A model generated the notes under the pieces. The model was not told the origin of the DNA, made no database searches, and saw only the letters and a program-made list of their open reading frames with translations. DNA of 64,000 bases, from contig JADKCI010000004.1 in the NCBI GenBank assembly GCA_016714645.1, positions 372,001-436,000 of the forward strand, read 5' to 3'. Position numbers and translations under genes: made by a program. The stretch is from Chromatiaceae bacterium. GTDB taxonomy: Bacteria > Pseudomonadota > Gammaproteobacteria > Chromatiales > Chromatiaceae. Below are positions 60,197 to 64,000 of the stretch, piece by piece. The number at the start of each line of letters is the position of its first letter. Within the stretch, counting starts at the first letter, position 1.

Positions 60197-61336
60197 TTAC
60201 AGCGCCACCACGGCGCGCCAGGTGGCCGCCAGGGCGTCCGCCCCGCGGTCGATGTCTTCGTCGGTGGTCGGCTCGCCGATGCTCAGGCGCACGGCACCCA
60301 GGGTGCGCTCGGGCGCCAGACCCATGGCGCCGAGGACGCCGCTTACCTCCGCCCCTTCGGCATGGCAGGCCGATCCCACCGAGGCCGCCACTTCGGGCGT
60401 GCGGGCCAGCAGCTCCCGGCCGCTCACCCTGGGGAAGGACACATTGAGCGTGTTGGGTAGACGCTCGTCGGGGTGGCCGTTGAGGGCCAACCCCGGGATG
60501 GCGGCGGTAAGCCGCGCGTGCAGTGCGTCGCGCTGTCTGCTCAGGCGCTCGGCGAGGGCGGGCAGGCGCCGTTGCGCCAGCGTTGTCGCCGCACCGAACC
60601 CGACGATGTGCGGGACGTTTTCCGTGCCTGGCCTCAGACCACGCTCGTGCCCCGCCCCGAACAGGATGGGCTCAAGGGGGGTGCCCGCACGCACGAACAG
60701 GGCCCCGACCCCCTTGGGGGCATAGCACTTGTGGCCGGCAAGGGTCAGCAGGTCCACGCCGAGGGCCGCGACATCGACCGGCAGCTTGCCGACGGACTGC
60801 GCCGCATCGGTGTGGAACAGGGCGCCGCGGCGCCGGGCCAGTGCCGCTAGCTCTGTGATAGGAGCGAGTGTGCCAACCTCGTTGTTGGCGTGCATCACCG
60901 AAACCAGGGCGGTGTTGTCGCGCAGAGCCGCCGTGAGCGCGGCGGGCGCGACCCGCCCATACCCGTCGACAGGAAGCACCGTGACCTCCCAGCCTAGGCC
61001 ACGCAGATACCCCATGGGCCCAGCCACCGAAGGATGCTCGATTGCGCTCGCGATCGCATGCCGCCCCCGGCCCCGCAGGGCCCGGGCCGCCCCGAGGATG
61101 GCTAGGTTATTGGCCTCGGTCGCGCAGCCGGTGAACAGGATTTCCTCGGGCTGGGCCCCGATCAGGTCGGCCACCTGGGACCGCGCCAGGGCTATCGCCG
61201 CCCGGGCCTGGCGGCCGTAGGGATGGTCGGACGACGGATTCCCAAAGCCCTCACGCAGCCAGGGCAGCATCGCCTCCAGCACCTGAGGGTCGATGGGGCT
61301 AGTGGCGTTGTAGTCGAGATAGATGGGCGGGTTCAT
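60197..61336 (-). CDS. Cysteine desulfurase (NifS/IscS family)
   Basis: The product is 379 aa, normal length. PLP contacts are visible in ATEANNLAI and HTDAAQSVGKLP, the PLP lysine in LAGHKCYAPKGVG and the catalytic cysteine in SVGSACHAEGAEVSGVL. It releases persulfide sulfur from cysteine for Fe-S clusters or other sulfur carriers. It ends 21 nt before the NapH-GltD fusion, which needs several Fe-S clusters, so a maturation role for that protein is plausible. The 104 nt to the next gene upstream hold no gene. Confidence 0.92.
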   Translation of the reverse strand: MNPPIYLDYNATSPIDPQVLEAMLPWLREGFGNPSSDHPYGRQARAAIALARSQVADLIGAQPEEILFTGCATEANNLAILGAARALRGRGRHAIASAIEHPSVAGPMGYLRGLGWEVTVLPVDGYGRVAPAALTAALRDNTALVSVMHANNEVGTLAPITELAALARRRGALFHTDAAQSVGKLPVDVAALGVDLLTLAGHKCYAPKGVGALFVRAGTPLEPILFGAGHERGLRPGTENVPHIVGFGAATTLAQRRLPALAERLSRQRDALHARLTAAIPGLALNGHPDERLPNTLNVSFPRVSGRELLARTPEVAASVGSACHAEGAEVSGVLGAMGLAPERTLGAVRLSIGEPTTDEDIDRGADALAATWRAVVAL

Positions 61337-61440
61337 GGTTCGACAGGACGCGCGGGCGGCAGGTCGGCGCGGTCGATGCGTCGCACCGGCCCGGCCAGAG
61401 GGTGATCGGCGGAAAGGCCGAATCGCTCGTACACCGCGGG

Positions 61441-62187
61441 TCAGCCGAGCGCCTGAACGAGGTCGGCGATCAGGTCGTCCGCGTCCTCCAGACCCACCGA
61501 CAGCCGCAGCATGGCGTCAGCGATGCCGCGCCGGGCGCGTTCCTCCGGCGTCAGACCGTGGTGGGTAGTGGTGCAGGGCTGGGTCACCAGGCTTTCGATA
61601 CCGCCGAGCGACGGGGCGAGGCCGAACAGCGTGAGCCGATCCGCCGCCGCGCTCGCCGCCGCGCCGCCGCCCTGCACCGCGATGGTCAACATGCCGCCGA
61701 AGCCGGTCATTTGGCGGGCCGCCAAGGCGTGTCCCGGGAATGATGCGAGTCCCGGATAGAGGGCGCGCACCACCCGCGGATGGCCCTGTAAGGCTTGCGC
61801 CACGGCCAGCGCCGAGGTGTTCTGTGCCCGCACCCGCACCACCAGGGTCCGCAGGCTGCGCGCCAGCAATGCAGCGGTCTCCGGCGCCGGGGTGGAACCC
61901 AGGTTCTTAAGCCGGGGCCAGACCGCCTCGACCAGCGCCTTCGGCCCCATCAAGGCCCCGGCGGTGAGTTCGCTGTGGCCCCCCAGATACTTGGTGGCGC
62001 TATGCACCCCGAGATCCGCGCCGAGGCGCAGCGGTTGCTGGTTGATTGGCGAGGCGAAGTTGTTGTCCACCATCAACAGGGCGCCGTGGGCATGCGCACG
62101 GGCGGCGATGGCGGTGATGTCGAAGACCTCCGTGGTCGGTGACAATGGACACTGATGGGCCTCTGCGGTCGGTTGCGGCGGCGGCAT
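61441..62187 (-). pseudogene. N-terminally truncated cystathionine gamma-synthase/lyase
   Basis: The 248 codons cover only the C-terminal two thirds of a PLP-dependent trans-sulfuration enzyme: MVDNNFASPINQQPLRLGAD, the PLP lysine in HSATKYLGGHSE, then SLGGIESLVTQP to the natural end. Complete enzymes are about 380-400 aa; the first 140 residues, including parts of the active site, are missing and the start MPPPQPTAEAHQC is not homologous. It is read as a decayed gene. Confidence 0.75.
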
Positions 62188-62215
62188 GGTCGCCGTTCTC
62201 GGTTGATGAGTGTTG

Positions 62216-62560
62216 TCAGAAGACGAGCACTTGGTCCGCCGCTAGGGTGGATTCAGTCAACTCATCCAGGGTGCTGCGTCGGGCGCCCTCCACTAATTCG
62301 GCATCGGTGATGCCCCGGGCGTCCATGCAGGTCCCGCAGAGCAGGACCTCGCCGGTACGGCCGATCGACCTGGTCATGAGTTCCAGGTTGTAGTAGCCCT
62401 GGGGGACCTTCTGGCCGCTCTTGGCGCAAGCCACGGCGTCGGCCATCAGAAAAACGGTCACTTGGGCGCCCTTGCCGGCGAGGGTCTTGGCCAGGCGCAG
62501 ACCGTTGAAGCTGCGCTCGGTGCCGTAGGGGGGGTCATTGAGGATGAACAGCGTCTTCAT
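62216..62560 (-). CDS. DsrE-family protein
   Basis: The product is 114 aa and starts MKTLFILNDPPYGTERSFNG, the typical DsrE/YchN opening. Then follows VTVFLMADAVACAKSGQKVP and the conserved cysteine site VLLCGTCMDARG. DsrE-family proteins carry or transfer sulfur (persulfide) or act as small structural partners in sulfur metabolism. It fits the nearby rhodanese remnant and cysteine desulfurase. A GGAG site precedes the start. Confidence 0.88.
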   Translation of the reverse strand: MKTLFILNDPPYGTERSFNGLRLAKTLAGKGAQVTVFLMADAVACAKSGQKVPQGYYNLELMTRSIGRTGEVLLCGTCMDARGITDAELVEGARRSTLDELTESTLAADQVLVF

Positions 62561-62566
62561 GGGGAG

Positions 62567-62877
62567 TTACTCCGGTTGGGTGGGATTCGATGCGCTGGGC
62601 CAGCCGTTGGCGAGCCAGGCGGTCATGCCGCCCTGGACAACTTGGACCCGGGCACCATGCCGAAGAGTGTCCCGCCGGCCAGGGTCAGGAGCGAGCCGGG
62701 CAGAAACAGCATGGTGGCGAGCGCGTAGACCGCCATGAAGACCAGGGGGCCGGCCCCCCCGGCCGCGGCGACCCAGTCCGTCAGGGCGGCGGCGTCCAAG
62801 TGTTCCCGGTAGACCAGGGCAAGGACGATGCTGGCACCCAGCGCTAGGGCGAGCAGCAGGCGTGCCGCACCCTTCAC
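62567..62877 (-). pseudogene. VTT-rhodanese fusion gene with its middle deleted
   Basis: From 62877 the frame encodes the N-terminus of a TVP38/DedA-like protein (a signal-like helix, then PLVFMAVYALATMLFLPGSL and LTLAGGTLFG). It then jumps into another frame that encodes the end of a rhodanese domain (ARVQVVQGGMTAWLANGWP, stop at 62567). At least 200 residues are missing between them. The ATG overlaps the stop of the fatty-acid hydroxylase gene (ATGA), so the original gene was in the operon. The missing middle resembles the fragment at 50174. Confidence 0.75.
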
Positions 62878-63815
62878 GACCGGCCCCCAGGCTGGTCGCC
62901 CGGGTTGGGCCAGGTCCGGCGATTGATGGCATAGCCCGTGACCGCCCCCCGGAAGGGCAGGGCCAGCATCCCCGGCAGGGCGTCCACCTCCCGCGGATCG
63001 CGGTGGTCAATGATGCCGATGGTCATGCCCAGATGCCCGGCGCGGGGCGCCTCACGGTAGGTGCCGAACAGCCGGTCCCACCCGGACAGGTTGAAGCCGA
63101 AGTTGGAGTTGGTCTCGTCCTCCTCGATCGAGTGGTGGACCCGGTGCATGTCCGGGGTGACGAGGAACCAGCGCAGCCGCCGGTCCAGTCGGCTGGGCAG
63201 GCCGACGTTGCCGTGATTGAACATGGCCATGCCGTTGAGAATGACCTCGAAGAGGATGACCGCCACCACCGGCGGCCCCAGTGCCAGGATGACCGCGAAT
63301 TTGATCAGCATGGACAGGAGGATCTCGATGGGGTGGAAGCGCGCTCCGGTGGTCAGGTCATAGTCCAGGTCGGCATGGTGGACCCGGTGCAGCCGCCACA
63401 GGGCGGGCACGGCGTGGAAAAAGACGTGCTGGGCCCAAATCGCCAGGTCCAGGGCGATGACCGCCAGGGGGACCGCCAGCCAGGGGGCGAGGGGGAACTG
63501 ATTGAGCAGCCCCCAGCCCTGGGCGGTGGCCGTCGCCGCCAGTCCCACGGCCGCGACGGGGAAGAGGAGGCGTATCAACACCGTATTCAGGACCACCAGC
63601 CCCAGGTTGCTGAACCAGCGCCGGACCTTGGAGACCGTCAAGGCCCGCCGCGGGGCGCGCCACTCCCAGAGGGCCATGACGGCGAAGATGCCAAAAAAGG
63701 GGCCAAGCCGGAGGGCCACCTCATGGGTCTGAATAAAGCTATCCACGGTCGTCTGCCTCAAATTCCCGGCCTGGATATAGCCGTGAGCCAAGTCTGGCAG
63801 AAGGGCGGCAGTCAT
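62874..63815 (-). CDS. Fatty acid hydroxylase/sterol desaturase-family membrane protein
   Basis: The product is 313 aa with four to five membrane helices and the three histidine boxes that bind the di-iron centre: HVFFH, HRVHHADLDYD and, near the C-terminus, HRVHHSIEEDETNSNFG. Such enzymes hydroxylate or desaturate lipids with oxygen. The exact substrate is not readable. It is the first gene of the minus-strand run; the upstream 100 nt (to about 63920) are its promoter space. Confidence 0.9.
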   Translation of the reverse strand: MTAALLPDLAHGYIQAGNLRQTTVDSFIQTHEVALRLGPFFGIFAVMALWEWRAPRRALTVSKVRRWFSNLGLVVLNTVLIRLLFPVAAVGLAATATAQGWGLLNQFPLAPWLAVPLAVIALDLAIWAQHVFFHAVPALWRLHRVHHADLDYDLTTGARFHPIEILLSMLIKFAVILALGPPVVAVILFEVILNGMAMFNHGNVGLPSRLDRRLRWFLVTPDMHRVHHSIEEDETNSNFGFNLSGWDRLFGTYREAPRAGHLGMTIGIIDHRDPREVDALPGMLALPFRGAVTGYAINRRTWPNPGDQPGGRS

Positions 63816-63920
63816 TCAACCAAAAAGTTGAACGTAAGGATATCTCCGTGCGTCTGGGATCTTCGCGCGGCTCCGGGCCTTATCCGGGGCCTGGCAGACC
63901 GGTGTTACCGCCGTGATCCA

Positions 63921-64000
63921 TCAGTGGGTCCGGACGGAACGGGCTAGCTTGATGGCCAGCAGAAACCAGGGCGTGGCGTGCAGGATCAGATCGAAGATGT
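63921..64000 (-). CDS. Possible C-terminus of a gene cut by the window edge
   Basis: One minus-strand frame reads IFDLILHATPWFLLAIKLAR then SVRTH and a stop at 63921. It is hydrophobic and ends in a basic tail, as for a membrane-protein C-terminus. It enters the window from the right edge, so it cannot be identified. Confidence 0.3.
   Translation of the reverse strand, partial: IFDLILHATPWFLLAIKLARSVRTH

Noticed and set aside
61337..61440. A short frame reading YERFGLSADHPLAGPV between the gamma-lyase remnant and the cysteine desulfurase
   Set aside because: It is only about 35 codons, has no start site, and I could not assign it to a family, so it is not called a gene.
1..64000. tRNA, rRNA genes and CRISPR arrays
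   Set aside because: No T-arm or cloverleaf signature, no rRNA-like stretch, and no regularly spaced short repeats were seen by eye; a covariance-model search would be decisive.

Overview
The window is GC-rich, densely coded bacterial chromosome and reads as a gammaproteobacterium of the purple sulfur bacterial type (order Chromatiales). The pointers are a RegB/RegA redox two-component pair, a DsrE-family protein, a large multiheme cytochrome locus, frequent TTG/GTG starts with good Shine-Dalgarno (SD) sites, and a GH57 glycosidase. The order is an inference from gene content; no rRNA or other marker is present. No tRNA, rRNA or CRISPR array was seen.

Layout. 1-11.5 kb: housekeeping genes (grxC-hslR-unknown operon, pepN, a large MscK-type channel, a MltD-type lytic transglycosylase with LysM repeats, a DegT-type sugar aminotransferase). 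11.5-16.1 kb: a DUF2061 gene and a Fur-box-preceded Fe(III) ABC importer (fbpABC). 16.6-24.7 kb: a GGDEF-EAL protein, a GH57 enzyme, an ABC exporter and an MFS transporter. 24.8-26 kb: decayed umuC and AAA/DUF4143 genes. 26-31.7 kb: an extradiol dioxygenase, then a minus-strand cluster of HAD phosphatase, frameshifted DUF4239, SBF-family transporter, arylsulfatase and STAS protein. 31.8-35.6 kb: a scrambled accessory patch with a truncated regulator copy, palindromic repeats, DUF3800, a decayed higBA and an intact RelE/Xre-type toxin-antitoxin pair. 35.6-40.2 kb: an intact sigma-54 activator followed by a second SBF transporter and a CPA1 antiporter, ending in a third scrap of the same regulator.

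40.4-46.2 kb is a coherent metal-uptake and redox block: a TonB-dependent receptor carrying the CxxxM and HxM copper ligands of OprC, a RegA/RegB pair, and exbB-exbD-tonB. 46.3-50.1 kb holds periplasmic and exported proteins (alpha/beta hydrolase, TlpA-like thioredoxin, odd metallo-beta-lactamase-fold protein). 50.1-53 kb is a patch of gene fragments with a LexA-like peptidase and a ParB-like protein.

53.1-63.8 kb is one long co-directional minus-strand run, mostly with touching or overlapping genes: fatty-acid hydroxylase, a decayed VTT-rhodanese gene, DsrE, truncated gamma-lyase, cysteine desulfurase, a NapH-GltD fusion, diheme, octaheme (HAO-like) and pentaheme cytochromes, a small methyltransferase and ArsM. 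The part from the NapH-GltD fusion to ArsM is the best candidate for an undescribed system: an apparent membrane electron-transfer module linking NAD(P)H and/or quinone to periplasmic multiheme cytochromes, in the same transcription unit as an arsenite methyltransferase.
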